A stretch of DNA of 64,000 nt from Kaistella treverensis (lineage in GTDB: Bacteria; Bacteroidota; Bacteroidia; Flavobacteriales; Weeksellaceae), in the NCBI RefSeq assembly GCF_900114045.1, contig NZ_FORQ01000001.1, forward strand, positions 744,001 to 808,000, written 5' to 3'. The translations under genes were made by a program, and so were the position numbers. The notes under the pieces are model-generated. The model worked only from the letters and a program-made list of their open reading frames with translations, had not been told where the DNA came from and ran no database searches. Each line of letters begins with the position of its first letter. Position 1 is the first letter of the stretch. Positions 17,330-25,816 of this stretch are shown in pieces.

Positions 17330-17485
17330 CCCGCGTGAGGGATAGCAGGGGTTACCCCGCAGGTCCGGCGCGGCCTAAAGGCCGCGCCAGACCGAGGAGT
17401 ATGAGCGGAAAGCCCGGCCGGCGGGAGCGAATGGTGGCGCGAGCGCAGCGAGCGCCATAATGAGCGACCAACGGACACGCCCAAA
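17330..17485 (+). repeat. 156-bp GC-rich direct repeat, copy 2
   Basis: Second copy of the element at 15248-15403, same length and orientation. The central hairpin GCGCGGCC-TAAA-GGCCGCGC is identical. The flanking stem bases differ but keep pairing: in copy 1 GGTCC faces GGACC with an A-C mismatch; in copy 2 GGTC faces GACC, the mismatched pair becomes G-C and the next one is lost. Copy 2 ends about 50 bp upstream of the rpmI promoter box. The remaining part of the 456-nt gap between adh and rpmI (17173-17329) shows no gene. Confidence 0.9.
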
Positions 17486-17535
17486 ACCCGCAGATATTTA
17501 AACCAAATATCTTTTCGTATTTGCACGGAATTTCG

Positions 17536-17543
17536 TACTTTTG
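17536..17543 (+). promoter_or_regulatory. -7 box of the rpmI-rplT operon
   Basis: TACTTTTG fits TAnnTTTG and leaves a leader of about 80 nt before rpmI. This gives rpmI-rplT its own promoter, away from thrS-infC. Confidence 0.5.
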
Positions 17544-17628
17544 CAGTCTGAAAAACGTGGAAATTCCCCTCAAGGTGCTTTCTGCGCGCGACAGAAAGAA
17601 ATTGATAACAATATAAAAGCAGCAAGAA

Positions 17629-17826
17629 ATGCCAAAATTAAAAACTAAATCAGGTGCTAAAAAGCGTTTTAAGCTTACCGGAACCGGTAAAATTAAAAGA
17701 AAAGGTGCTTTCAAAAGCCACATCTTGACCAAAAAAGAAACCAAGCAAAAGAGAAATCTTACGCAAACTTCTTACGTGGCTGAAGTGGACAAAAAAAGTG
17801 TTTTACGCCAATTAGCTTTAAAGTAG
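17629..17826 (+). CDS. rpmI: 50S ribosomal protein L35
   Basis: A 65-residue, very basic ribosomal protein. The start [36 protein letters not shown] is diagnostic of L35, which binds 23S rRNA in the large subunit. Full length. rplT follows 116 nt later. In many bacteria the order is infC-rpmI-rplT under L20 autocontrol, but here infC is 6.8 kb upstream and ends in its own terminator, so coordination with IF-3 synthesis by read-through is lost. Confidence 0.97.
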   Translation: MPKLKTKSGAKKRFKLTGTGKIKRKGAFKSHILTKKETKQKRNLTQTSYVAEVDKKSVLRQLALK

Positions 17827-17942
17827 TTTTTATAAATCAACCGGTTTATAAGGATTCCAGAAATTCAAAAATTTTAACCCTGAAACGGTGCAAAAAAGTT
17901 TCGCCACGGCGAACGCCCTTTTCAAAAAAACAAATGTAAATT

Positions 17943-18287
17943 ATGCCAAGATCAGTAAATGCCGTAGCTTCCCGAGCTCGCAGAAAAAAAGTAATTAAGC
18001 TGGCGAAAGGTTTTTTCGGTAGAAGAAAAAATGTTTGGACCGTAGCGAAAAACGCCGTGCAAAAAGCAATGCAATATGCTTACCGCGGTAGAAAAGAAAA
18101 GAAAAGAAGCTTCCGAAGCCTTTGGATCACGCGTATCAACGCGGGTGCAAGAGAACACGGGATGTCTTACTCCCAGTTTATGGGCGCTCTAAAATCTAAC
18201 AATATTGAATTGAACAGAAAAGTTTTAGCTGATTTAGCAATGAATCACCCTGAAGCGTTCAAAGCAATTGTAGATCAAGTAAAATAA
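17943..18287 (+). CDS. rplT: 50S ribosomal protein L20
   Basis: A 114-residue L20, an early assembly protein of the 50S subunit. The basic N-terminal helix [31 protein letters not shown] and the globular C-domain ([33 protein letters not shown]) are both present. L20 represses its own operon in E. coli and B. subtilis through RNA mimicry. The 116-nt rpmI-rplT spacer has a possible hairpin (ATAAA-TCAACCGG-TTTAT, 17831-17848), but I cannot show it is an L20 site. Confidence 0.97.
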   Translation: MPRSVNAVASRARRKKVIKLAKGFFGRRKNVWTVAKNAVQKAMQYAYRGRKEKKRSFRSLWITRINAGAREHGMSYSQFMGALKSNNIELNRKVLADLAMNHPEAFKAIVDQVK

Positions 18288-18312
18288 ATGTAAAATTTTT
18301 GTTATCAATTAT

Positions 18313-18348
18313 AATCCCGCATCTTATGATGCGGGATTTCTTTTTTTT
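18313..18348 (+). terminator. Terminator of rpmI-rplT
   Basis: Eleven-base stem AATCCCGCATC / GATGCGGGATT followed by TCT8. It lies between convergent rplT and hisIE and is strong only in the rplT direction. Confidence 0.88.
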
Positions 18349-18369
18349 GGGCAAAAAACGGCTATTTTT

Positions 18370-18960
18370 TTATTTTTTATCACGAGCAAGCAAAACTTCT
18401 TCAATATCGCTTAGCGAAAATGATTTTGCTTTCAACAAAATTAAAAAGTGATACATGAGATCGGCAGCTTCATTTTTAAAAAGCTCTGCATTATCGTCTT
18501 TTGCTTCTATCACAAGTTCCACGGCTTCCTCTCCTACTTTCTGCGCCACTTTGTTGATGCCGCGCTGAAACAAATCGTAGGTGTAGGAATTTTCGGATTT
18601 TTGGTCGATTCTACCCGAAATTTTTTCTTCTAATTCATACAGAAAACCTTTGGAATTTTTTTCACCAAAGCAGCTGAAACTTCCGGTATGACACACATTT
18701 CCCGCCGGTTTTACCTGAATTAAAAGCGCATCGGAATCGCAATCTTCCGCAATGCTTTCTACGAAAAGATAATTTTCCGATGTTTCACCTTTAAGCCAAA
18801 TCCGGTTTTTAGTGCGGCTGAAAAAGTTAACTCTTCCTTCGTTTTTTGTAAGTTCCAGCGCTTCTTCGTTCATATAACCCAACATTAAAACCTGCTGCGT
18901 GCGGCTGTCCTGGATGATTGCCGGAACTAAACCGTTTCCTTTTTCAAAATCTAAGTTCAT
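18370..18960 (-). CDS. hisIE: HisIE: phosphoribosyl-AMP cyclohydrolase / phosphoribosyl-ATP pyrophosphatase
   Basis: Fused enzyme for steps 2 and 3 of histidine synthesis, 196 residues. The HisI part (about 1-110) shows [16 protein letters not shown] and the metal-binding [12 protein letters not shown] ... CHTGSFSCF. The HisE part, a MazG-like helical domain, has [14 protein letters not shown] and [14 protein letters not shown]. It is the last gene of the operon and overlaps hisF by 4 nt, so it is translationally coupled. Both domains look intact. Confidence 0.96.
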   Translation of the reverse strand: MNLDFEKGNGLVPAIIQDSRTQQVLMLGYMNEEALELTKNEGRVNFFSRTKNRIWLKGETSENYLFVESIAEDCDSDALLIQVKPAGNVCHTGSFSCFGEKNSKGFLYELEEKISGRIDQKSENSYTYDLFQRGINKVAQKVGEEAVELVIEAKDDNAELFKNEAADLMYHFLILLKAKSFSLSDIEEVLLARDKK

Positions 18961-19709
18961 CTTACATTTATTTTGTTCATTTTTAAATTGCTTTTCAAGT
19001 CAGAAATCGTGATTTCGTTAAAGTGGAAAATGCTGGCTGCCAAACCGCCGGTAACATTTGTCTGCGTAAAAAGTTCAGTAAAATGTGCCATATTTCCCGC
19101 ACCTCCCGAAGCGATGATCGGAAGCGGACAAATCTCTGAAACATTTTGAAGCATTCGGATATCGAAACCATTTTTCGTTCCGTCGAAATCCATGGAAGTG
19201 AGTAAAATTTCACCCGCACCAAGTTCTGTTAAGGTTTTTACCCAGTCTAAAGTTTTCCAGCCGGTTTTGATTTTGCCGCCGCTGATAAATACGTAATCTT
19301 CACCCGCAATATTTTTCGTATCAATGGCAACCACAACGCATTGATTACCGAATTGCTGCGCGATTTCCCGAATCAGTTCTGGCCGACGAACCGCCGCGGA
19401 ATTGAGCGAAACTTTATCTGCACCGGCTTTTAATAAAGCTTCTACATCCTGAACAGATGAAATTCCACCGCCAATTGTAAACGGAATATTGATTTCTAAA
19501 CTGAGTTTTTCCACCAGTTCAATCATCGTTTTTCTACCTTCGATTGTCGCGGTGATATCCAGAAAAACCAATTCATCAGCGCCGTCTTTCACATATTTTT
19601 TTGCGAGTTCTACGGGATCGCCGGCAATCCTTAGATCTTCAAACTGAACTCCTTTCACCGTTTTCCCGTCTTTGATATCCAGACACGGAATAATTCTTTT
19701 TTTAAGCAT
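18957..19709 (-). CDS. hisF: Imidazole glycerol phosphate synthase, cyclase subunit
   Basis: A 250-residue TIM barrel that takes ammonia from HisH and converts PRFAR to IGP and AICAR. Visible features: [20 protein letters not shown] with the N-terminal catalytic Asp, PFTIGGGI and the phosphate-binding strands [10 protein letters not shown] and [13 protein letters not shown] links the pathway to purine synthesis. It abuts hisA without a spacer and overlaps hisIE by 4 nt. Confidence 0.97.
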   Translation of the reverse strand: MLKKRIIPCLDIKDGKTVKGVQFEDLRIAGDPVELAKKYVKDGADELVFLDITATIEGRKTMIELVEKLSLEINIPFTIGGGISSVQDVEALLKAGADKVSLNSAAVRRPELIREIAQQFGNQCVVVAIDTKNIAGEDYVFISGGKIKTGWKTLDWVKTLTELGAGEILLTSMDFDGTKNGFDIRMLQNVSEICPLPIIASGGAGNMAHFTELFTQTNVTGGLAASIFHFNEITISDLKSNLKMNKINVR

Positions 19710-20423
19710 TTATAAAAATTTTTGGAGTTCTTTTAAGGAAATATTTCCTTCGTATAAAGCTTTTCCAATGATTGCACCGGAACAGCCGATATTTTTCAAT
19801 TCTTCCAAATCTTTGATGGATGAAATCCCGCCGCTTGCGATTAAATCAATTTTAGTTTGTTTTAAAATCTCCGTATAAAGCTCAAAAGACGGCCCTTGCA
19901 ACATTCCATCTTTGGAAATATCGGTGCAGATTACCGACTGAATTCCGTTCTTCTGATAATCCTTTATAAAATCTAAAACGTCCAAATCTGACTCTGTAAG
20001 CCAACCGGAAATTTTAACTTTTCGATCTAAACAGTCGGCGCCTAAGATTAATTTTTCAGCGCCAAATTCTCCTAGCCATTCGGCACAAATTTCCGGATTT
20101 TCTACGGCAATACTTCCAACCGTAACCTGACTTGCGCCGGCACTAAAAGCGTTTTTTAAATCCTGTCTTGATTTTATTCCACCGCCGAAATCGATAATTA
20201 ATGCCGTTTTAGCAGCCAAAATTTCAAGCGTTTTCAGGTTTTTAATAGTCTTCGCTTTCGCACCGTCGAGATCAACGACATGTAAATATTGAATTCCGTT
20301 GGCTTCAAATTCTTTTGCAATGTCGAGCGGATTTTCATGATAGATTTTCTTCGTTTCGTAATCGCCTTTCGAGAGGCGCACACATTTTCCGTCGATAATA
20401 TCTATAGCTGGAATTATTTTCAT
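19710..20423 (-). CDS. hisA: ProFAR isomerase (HisA)
   Basis: 1-(5-phosphoribosyl)-5-[(5-phosphoribosylamino)methylideneamino]imidazole-4-carboxamide isomerase, a half-barrel-repeat TIM barrel of 237 residues. The start [22 protein letters not shown] carries the first catalytic Asp, DFGGGIKS and IASGGISS are the phosphate-binding loops, and [10 protein letters not shown] carries the second Asp. It is separated from hisH by an unusual 148-nt gap with nested inverted repeats, while it abuts hisF directly. Confidence 0.97.
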   Translation of the reverse strand: MKIIPAIDIIDGKCVRLSKGDYETKKIYHENPLDIAKEFEANGIQYLHVVDLDGAKAKTIKNLKTLEILAAKTALIIDFGGGIKSRQDLKNAFSAGASQVTVGSIAVENPEICAEWLGEFGAEKLILGADCLDRKVKISGWLTESDLDVLDFIKDYQKNGIQSVICTDISKDGMLQGPSFELYTEILKQTKIDLIASGGISSIKDLEELKNIGCSGAIIGKALYEGNISLKELQKFL

Positions 20424-20472
20424 TTTATTTATTTATACCACAAAAGGCACAATAGTCTGCTATTCTTAAAGT

Positions 20473-20558
20473 AAATCACAAGAGCAAAAAAGTTTAATTA
20501 ACGCCAATCTTTTTTGCGTACTTTATTTCGACAAGATTTCACCATTTTTTTGTGATTT
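20473..20558. repeat. Nested inverted repeats inside the his operon, between hisH and hisA
   Basis: Outer arms AAATCACAA (20473-20481) and TTGTGATTT (20550-20558), and inner arms GCAAAAAAG (20484-20492) and CTTTTTTGC (20509-20517). AAAGTA/TACTTT just outside the inner arms can extend the inner stem. All other junctions of this operon are 11 nt or less, so the 148-nt gap stands out. It could be a small inserted palindromic element or an RNA stem affecting the downstream half of the operon. No gene or promoter was recognised in it. Confidence 0.6.
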
Positions 20559-20571
20559 TGAGGTTCCTGAA

Positions 20572-21150
20572 TTATAGTTTTAAAAAATTTTCTAAAATTT
20601 TCGCCCCTAAAACCCCGGATTTTTCCGGGTGAAACTGCGTTCCGTAAAAATTATCTTTTTGCAAAGTCGCGCTGAAAGGCAAAATATAATCACAAATCGA
20701 TGTCGTGCTTTCCCCGATTTCACAGTAATAGCTGTGCACGAAATAAAAGTTATCCTCGGCGGAAATTCCAGCTAATAATTCACCGTTCATCTGCTGCAAA
20801 TTATTCCAGCCCATATGCGGAACGATGTCCGTCGCGGGGAATTGTTTTACTTCCACATCGAAAATACCAAGACATTTGGTGTTTCCTTCTTCCGAAAAAT
20901 TACAAAGCAACTGCTGGCCGAGACAAATTCCCAAAAAAGGCTGCTTTAAGCTCGGAATTAATTCGTCCAGTTTCAAGTTTTTCAAATATTTCATCGCCGT
21001 GGAAGCTTCGCCAACACCAGGAAAAATAACTTTTTCAGCGTTTTTAATTTCCTCAAAATCTGAAGTGATGATGGTTTCAAAACCCAGTTTTTCTACGGCA
21101 TTTTGTACAGATTTTACATTTCCGGCGACATAGTCAATAATTGCAATCAT
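20572..21150 (-). CDS. hisH: Imidazole glycerol phosphate synthase, glutamine amidotransferase subunit
   Basis: A 192-residue class I glutamine amidotransferase supplying ammonia to HisF. The nucleophile Cys lies in [12 protein letters not shown], the oxyanion-strand motif is FPGVGEA, and the His-Glu pair is in [12 protein letters not shown]. Full length. It overlaps hisB by 4 nt upstream, but is followed by a 148-nt structured gap before hisA, so HisH and HisF, which work as a complex, are not tightly adjacent. Confidence 0.96.
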   Translation of the reverse strand: MIAIIDYVAGNVKSVQNAVEKLGFETIITSDFEEIKNAEKVIFPGVGEASTAMKYLKNLKLDELIPSLKQPFLGICLGQQLLCNFSEEGNTKCLGIFDVEVKQFPATDIVPHMGWNNLQQMNGELLAGISAEDNFYFVHSYYCEIGESTTSICDYILPFSATLQKDNFYGTQFHPEKSGVLGAKILENFLKL

Positions 21151-22241
21151 AAGGTTCCTTTTGTGCTTGGTATGGAGAAATTATTTTGATTTTGCTTTAC
21201 GGCATCTCGCAGAACTTTAGCAAAAGCTTTGAAAATTGATTCTATTTTGTGATGTTCATTTTCTCCTTCACACTGAATGTTCAGGTTACATTTTGCGGTG
21301 TCGGAAAAGGATTTGAAAAAATGAAAAAACATTTCAGTAGGCACATTACCAATTTTTTCACGTTTAAAATCCACGTTCCAAACAAGCCAGTTGCGTCCGC
21401 TAAAATCCAGCGCCACTTGCGCCAGACAGTCGTCCATCGGTAAGGCAAAAGCATAGCGTTCAATTCCTTTTTTGGAACCTAAAGCTTCCGCGAAACATGT
21501 TCCCAAAACCAAAGCTGTATCTTCAATAGTGTGATGTTCATCAACTTCTAAATCGCCTTTTACTGTGATTTCTAAATCGAAATTACCGTGCTTTGAAATC
21601 TGTTCCAACATGTGATCGAAAAAAGCCAAACCTGTATTGATGCGCGATTTTCCGCTACCGTCGAGATTAAGTTCCACTGAAATTTCTGTTTCTTTGGTTT
21701 TTCGCTGAACTTTTGCTTTACGTGGAATTTGCTTTAAATATTGATAAATTTCGTCCCAGCTTTTCGTAGTTAAAGTAGCATCTTCAAGTATTTCTTCACC
21801 AATAAAAATGGATTTTGTTCCTAAATTTTTCGCCAGCTCAACATCCGTTTTTCGGTCACCAATGACGTAGGAATTTTCCAAATCATAATTTCCATATATG
21901 TATTTTTGAAGCATTCCGGTGCGCGGTTTCCGGTTTGGAGAGTTTTCCGATTCAAGACTTTTATCGATTAAAATGTCTGAAAAAAAAATATTTTCATTTT
22001 CTAAAGTTTTCAGCATTTTTTTGTGTGGAAGGCTGAAATTTTCTTCCGGAAAAGATTCAGTTCCCAAACCATCCTGGTTGGTCACCATCACCAGTTCATA
22101 ATCCAGTTCAGTTACGATTTTTGCTAAATTCTGGATGACTTTTGGGTAAAATTCCAGTTTTTCTAAAGAATCTACCTGAAAATCTGTCGGCGGTTCAATA
22201 ATCAATGTGCCGTCGCGGTCGATGAATAATACTTTTTTCAT
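21147..22241 (-). CDS. hisB: HisB: histidinol-phosphatase / imidazoleglycerol-phosphate dehydratase
   Basis: Bifunctional enzyme of 364 residues. The N-domain is a HAD phosphatase starting [13 protein letters not shown] (DxD nucleophile) with VMVTNQDG and [12 protein letters not shown]. The C-domain is the manganese-binding IGP dehydratase with [20 protein letters not shown] and [11 protein letters not shown]. The N-B fusion is typical of Bacteroidota and enterobacteria. It catalyses steps 7 and 9 of the pathway. Spacing to hisC is 2 nt, overlap with hisH 4 nt. Confidence 0.97.
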   Translation of the reverse strand: MKKVLFIDRDGTLIIEPPTDFQVDSLEKLEFYPKVIQNLAKIVTELDYELVMVTNQDGLGTESFPEENFSLPHKKMLKTLENENIFFSDILIDKSLESENSPNRKPRTGMLQKYIYGNYDLENSYVIGDRKTDVELAKNLGTKSIFIGEEILEDATLTTKSWDEIYQYLKQIPRKAKVQRKTKETEISVELNLDGSGKSRINTGLAFFDHMLEQISKHGNFDLEITVKGDLEVDEHHTIEDTALVLGTCFAEALGSKKGIERYAFALPMDDCLAQVALDFSGRNWLVWNVDFKREKIGNVPTEMFFHFFKSFSDTAKCNLNIQCEGENEHHKIESIFKAFAKVLRDAVKQNQNNFSIPSTKGTL

Positions 22242-22243
22242 AA

Positions 22244-23272
22244 TTAAATTTGTGCTAAAACATTTAGTAATTTGGAATTTTCTTCAGCTGTTCCGACGCT
22301 GATGCGAAGACAATTTTTTAAAGCCGGATGTCTTAAGCTTGTCAGAATTTTATTTTCAAGTAAAACTTGATACGCTTTTTCAGCATCTTTAAATTCGATC
22401 AGAAAAAAATTGGCCTCCGAAGTGTAAACTATTGTAATTTCTGATATTTGATTTAAACCATTTTTCAAGCGCACTTTTTCAGCCAGAATTTTTGAAATTT
22501 TTTCCTCAATTTGCACCGATTTTTTTAGCTGCTCTAAAGCAAGTTTTTGACTTTCTGAATTGATGTTGTACGGCGGTTTAAAACGGTTGAAAAAATCTGC
22601 AATTTCTTCAGACGCAATTCCGATTCCGATGCGCAAACCCGCCATTCCATAAGCTTTTGACAAAGTTTTCAGAACGATTAAATTTGGATATTTTGCTAAA
22701 AGTTTCACAGCTGAATCCTGTGCTGAAAATTCAATATAAGCTTCATCAACAACCACAATTCCATTAAAGTTTTGAATGTAAAATTCCAGATTTTCAATAG
22801 CATTTCCGGTTGGATTGTTCGGCGAACACAGAAATAAAATTTTGGCTGCTCTTTGAGCATTTTTTTCCAAAAAAGTATTTTTTTCCAGCTGAAAATCTGA
22901 ATTTAAATCGAGTTTTTCAACCTTCAGATTATTCATTTTCGCATAAATCTCATACATCACAAAACTCGGACTCATCACCAAAATAGCATCTTTCCCAGGT
23001 TCGCAGAACAGCCGCTGAATGAGATCTATAAGTTCGTCGCTTCCGTTTCCTAAAAATAAATTTGCGGCTTTAACGCCATTTATTCCAGCTAATCTATTCT
23101 TTAATTCCAGGGGATTTCCGGTCGGGTAACGGTTGAATTCACCATATGGATTTTCATTAGCATCTAAAAAGGTCATTTTTTCGCGCATGTAAAAATCGCG
23201 CAAAGTCTGGTAAGATTTTAAACTTGCTAGATGTGGTCGCACCAATTTTTCTAAATTAAATTCCATTTTCAA
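22244..23272 (-). CDS. hisC: Histidinol-phosphate aminotransferase
   Basis: PLP-dependent fold-type I aminotransferase of 342 residues, converting imidazole acetol phosphate to histidinol phosphate with glutamate. The PLP Lys lies in [22 protein letters not shown] and VVDEAYIEF are the cofactor-ring and Asp motifs, and [11 protein letters not shown] is the phosphate loop. It overlaps hisD by 17 nt. Confidence 0.95.
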   Translation of the reverse strand: MKMEFNLEKLVRPHLASLKSYQTLRDFYMREKMTFLDANENPYGEFNRYPTGNPLELKNRLAGINGVKAANLFLGNGSDELIDLIQRLFCEPGKDAILVMSPSFVMYEIYAKMNNLKVEKLDLNSDFQLEKNTFLEKNAQRAAKILFLCSPNNPTGNAIENLEFYIQNFNGIVVVDEAYIEFSAQDSAVKLLAKYPNLIVLKTLSKAYGMAGLRIGIGIASEEIADFFNRFKPPYNINSESQKLALEQLKKSVQIEEKISKILAEKVRLKNGLNQISEITIVYTSEANFFLIEFKDAEKAYQVLLENKILTSLRHPALKNCLRISVGTAEENSKLLNVLAQI

Positions 23273-24551
23273 GTGATTTTAAGCGCAGTGAAACTGCATT
23301 TTTGTGTGCTACTAAACCTTCCGCATCTGCCATAATTTCGATGGTTTTTCCGATGTTTTGGATTCCCTTTTTCGAAATTTCCTGAACCGTCATTTTTTTC
23401 ACAAAACTGTCCAGCGAAACGCCGCTGTAATTTTTCGCAAAACCATTCGTCGGCAAAGTGTGGTTGGTTCCGCTCGCGTAATCTCCGGCCGCTTCCGGTG
23501 TATAATTTCCAAGAAAAACCGAACCTGCATTTGTAATTTTGGAAACGTAATTCCGTGGATTTTCAACAGCTAAAATTAAGTGTTCCGGCGCGTAAAAATT
23601 GCTGATTTCAATTGCTTCTTCCACGGACTTCGCCAAAATAAATTGGCTGCTATTCAGGGCAATTTTTGCGATTTCCATTCTTGGGAGTTTCAGCAATTGA
23701 TTTTCGATTTCTTTTAGAGTTTTTTCTAAAATTTGCTCATTTGTGGTCAGAAAAACAACCTGAGAATCAGCACCGTGTTCCGCTTGGGACAGCAAGTCGG
23801 CCGCGCAAAATGCTGGATTTGCACGTTCATCGGCAATCAACAAAACTTCACTTGGACCGGCCGGCAAATCGACTGCAACGTTGTATTCCGTTGACAACTG
23901 TTTTGCCTGCGTTACAAACTGGTTTCCCGGACCGAAAATTTTGTCAACTTTGGGGATGCTTTCGGTGCCGAAAGTCAGTGCAGCGATTGCCTGCGCGCCG
24001 CCCACTTTAAAGATTTTTGTAACTCCACATAAATTCGCCGCATACAAAATAGCAGGATTGACGGTGCCGTCTTTTTGCGGTGGCGTACACAAAATTATTT
24101 CTTTGCAGCCCGCGATTTGCGCGGGAATAGCCAACATCAAAACCGTTGAAAATAGCGGCGCCGTGCCGCCTGGAATATACAAACCAACTTTTTCAATCGG
24201 TCGGGATTCGCGCCAGCAAACCACCCCTTCTGTCGTTTCGATTTCTACGGATTTTTCCCTTTGGGGAAAGTGAAATTTAAAAATATTTTCCTTTGCCTGC
24301 GCAATTGCATTCTTCAATTCATCGGAAACCTCTTTTGTCACAAATTCAATTTCTTCCGGTGAAACGGCCAAATTTTCCAGGTTTACCTGATCGAATTTTT
24401 CGGAGTATTTTTTTAAGGCAAAATCACCAGCATTTCTAACTTCACTGAAAATTTCCTGAACGGTATTTCGCAAGTTAGCTTTCTCAAGAACAGGCCGCTG
24501 TAAAAGAGTTTCCCACGTATTTTTTGCCGGGTATTTCAGTATATTTTTCAT
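23256..24551 (-). CDS. hisD: Histidinol dehydrogenase
   Basis: Zinc-dependent four-electron oxidation of histidinol to histidine with two NAD, 431 residues. Diagnostic stretches: YIPGGTAPLFSTVLMLAIPAQIAG, FGPGNQFVTQAK, the active-site region DLPAGPSEVLLIAD with AADLLSQAEHGADSQ, and FYAPEHLIL with SGTNHTLPT. Full length, second gene of the operon, 11 nt after hisG. Confidence 0.97.
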   Translation of the reverse strand: MKNILKYPAKNTWETLLQRPVLEKANLRNTVQEIFSEVRNAGDFALKKYSEKFDQVNLENLAVSPEEIEFVTKEVSDELKNAIAQAKENIFKFHFPQREKSVEIETTEGVVCWRESRPIEKVGLYIPGGTAPLFSTVLMLAIPAQIAGCKEIILCTPPQKDGTVNPAILYAANLCGVTKIFKVGGAQAIAALTFGTESIPKVDKIFGPGNQFVTQAKQLSTEYNVAVDLPAGPSEVLLIADERANPAFCAADLLSQAEHGADSQVVFLTTNEQILEKTLKEIENQLLKLPRMEIAKIALNSSQFILAKSVEEAIEISNFYAPEHLILAVENPRNYVSKITNAGSVFLGNYTPEAAGDYASGTNHTLPTNGFAKNYSGVSLDSFVKKMTVQEISKKGIQNIGKTIEIMADAEGLVAHKNAVSLRLKSLENGI

Positions 24552-24562
24552 AATTGCTGAAT

Positions 24563-25420
24563 TTACAAAACCATTTTTTCGATTGGAATAACCAAAATTC
24601 CTTCAGCACCGCACTTTTTCAGCTCATCGATAATTCGCCAAAACTCATTTTCGCGCACTACGGAGTGAACGCTGCTCCACCCAGATTCCGCCAGTGGCAA
24701 AACGGTAGGCGATTTCATGCCGGGTAAAATGTTAATGATTTGATCAAGCGATTCATTTGGTGCATTAAGCAAAATGTATTTATTTTCGCGCGAATTAACC
24801 ACCGCCTGAATCCGAAACAGAAATGATTCCAGAATTATTTCGCTTTCTGCAGGCAAATTTTCGTTGGAAATTAAAACGGCTTCGCTACGCAGAATTTCTT
24901 CTACTTCTTTCAGACCGTTGTGTAAAAGTGTGCTGCCGGAACTCACCAAATCTGCGATAGTATCTGCCAAACCGATGCTCGGAGCAATTTCTACACTTCC
25001 GGATATTTCCACGATTTCAGCAAAAATATTTTTATTTTCAAAATAATTTCTGACAATGGTCGGATAAGAAGTCGCAATCTTTTTACCTTTGAAAAAACTA
25101 AGGTTGCTATAGTCCGTTTCTTTTGGAATGGCGAGCGAAAGGCGGCAATTTGCAAAACCAAGTTTTCGGACGACTATCACATTTTTGTCCTGTTCCAGCA
25201 CTTCGTTTTCGCCGATGATGCCGATATCTACTATTCCCTGTTCCACATATTTGGGAATATCATCGTCGCGTAGAAAAAGGATTTCTAAGGGAAAGTTGGT
25301 AGCAGAATTTTTAAGTTTGCTTTTAAAATCGGGAAATTTTATTCCACATTCTTTTAAAAGTTCAAGAGATTTTTCGCTTAAGCGTCCACTTTTTTGAATT
25401 GCGATTTTTAATTTGCTCAT
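24563..25420 (-). CDS. hisG: ATP phosphoribosyltransferase, long form
   Basis: First committed step, joining PRPP and ATP. At 285 residues it is the long form, with a C-terminal ACT-like regulatory domain (HSVVRENEFWRIIDELKKCGAEGILVIPIEKMV), so no HisZ is needed and histidine feedback inhibition is expected. The PRPP loop region is IVSSGSTLLHNGLKEVEEI-like (SSGSTLLHNGL), and the N-terminus KLKIAIQKSGRLSEKSLELL is typical. First structural gene after the leader and attenuator at 25467-25587. Confidence 0.97.
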   Translation of the reverse strand: MSKLKIAIQKSGRLSEKSLELLKECGIKFPDFKSKLKNSATNFPLEILFLRDDDIPKYVEQGIVDIGIIGENEVLEQDKNVIVVRKLGFANCRLSLAIPKETDYSNLSFFKGKKIATSYPTIVRNYFENKNIFAEIVEISGSVEIAPSIGLADTIADLVSSGSTLLHNGLKEVEEILRSEAVLISNENLPAESEIILESFLFRIQAVVNSRENKYILLNAPNESLDQIINILPGMKSPTVLPLAESGWSSVHSVVRENEFWRIIDELKKCGAEGILVIPIEKMVL

Positions 25421-25466
25421 ATCAATCTGGAAATTGGTGCCTGAACAAATGTTTTCAATTTTGCAT

Positions 25467-25497
25467 AAAAAAAACCGTCTTTGTTCAGACGGTTTTT
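25467..25497 (-). terminator. Attenuator terminator of the his operon
   Basis: The reverse strand reads AAAAACCGTCT, loop GAACAA, AGACGGTTTTTTTT: a rho-independent terminator between the His-rich leader peptide and hisG. The left arm can alternatively pair with AGACG at the end of the leader reading frame, a possible antiterminator (5 bp, weak). Confidence 0.85.
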
Positions 25498-25530
25498 ATT
25501 ATTTTTTTAGTCACTTTCGACCACAATTAA

Positions 25531-25587
25531 TCAACTCGTCTTTTGGATGAGATGATGATGATGGATTGAAGTGAATGTATTTTTCAT
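25531..25587 (-). CDS. hisL: his operon leader peptide with four consecutive His codons
   Basis: The reverse strand encodes an 18-residue peptide, MKNTFTSIHHHHLIQKTS, ending TGA. It lies between a canonical promoter (25602-25633) and a rho-independent terminator (25467-25497) ahead of hisG. Four adjacent CAT codons in an 18-codon frame at this position are the hallmark of histidine-tRNA attenuation. Stalling at the His codons would leave the following AAAAGACG free to pair with the terminator's left arm; a ribosome reaching the stop would cover it and let the terminator form. Mechanism inferred by analogy with enterobacterial hisL; the sequence is not homologous. Confidence 0.85.
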   Translation of the reverse strand: MKNTFTSIHHHHLIQKTS

Positions 25588-25601
25588 GCTTTTTAACTCT
25601 G

Positions 25602-25633
25602 CAAAGATATCTAATAAAAATTTTAACTCGCAA
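25602..25633 (-). promoter_or_regulatory. Promoter of the his operon
   Basis: On the reverse strand, TTG (25633-25631), a 21-nt spacer and TATCTTTG (25609-25602): both elements of the Bacteroidota sigma consensus. It places the transcript start about 10 nt before the leader peptide ATG. Confidence 0.7.
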
Positions 25634-25762
25634 GAAACAATTTTATTTTATTTATAACCTGCTGATTTTCTGATACTTTAATTTTAGAAAATAAAAAATT
25701 TGACTTTAAAAGTAGCTTTTTTTGAAATTCTATTTAATTAAATTATAATTTTTTTAAAAAAA

Positions 25763-25785
25763 AATCCCAAAAAAAATGGGATTTT
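25763..25785 (-). terminator. Terminator after dapD
   Basis: AAAATCCCA / TGGGATTTT arms around an A/T loop, followed on the reverse strand by a long T run. Between this terminator and the his promoter (25634-25762) the DNA is extremely AT-rich and shows no gene. Confidence 0.75.
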
Positions 25786-25816
25786 ACCAGCTATTTTTTT
25801 TAAAAAAAATTCTATT

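Noticed and set aside
17290-17744. Reverse-strand open frames of 111 and 130 residues across the second repeat and into rpmI
   Set aside because: They run through a repeat and antisense to a ribosomal protein gene; no protein-like features.
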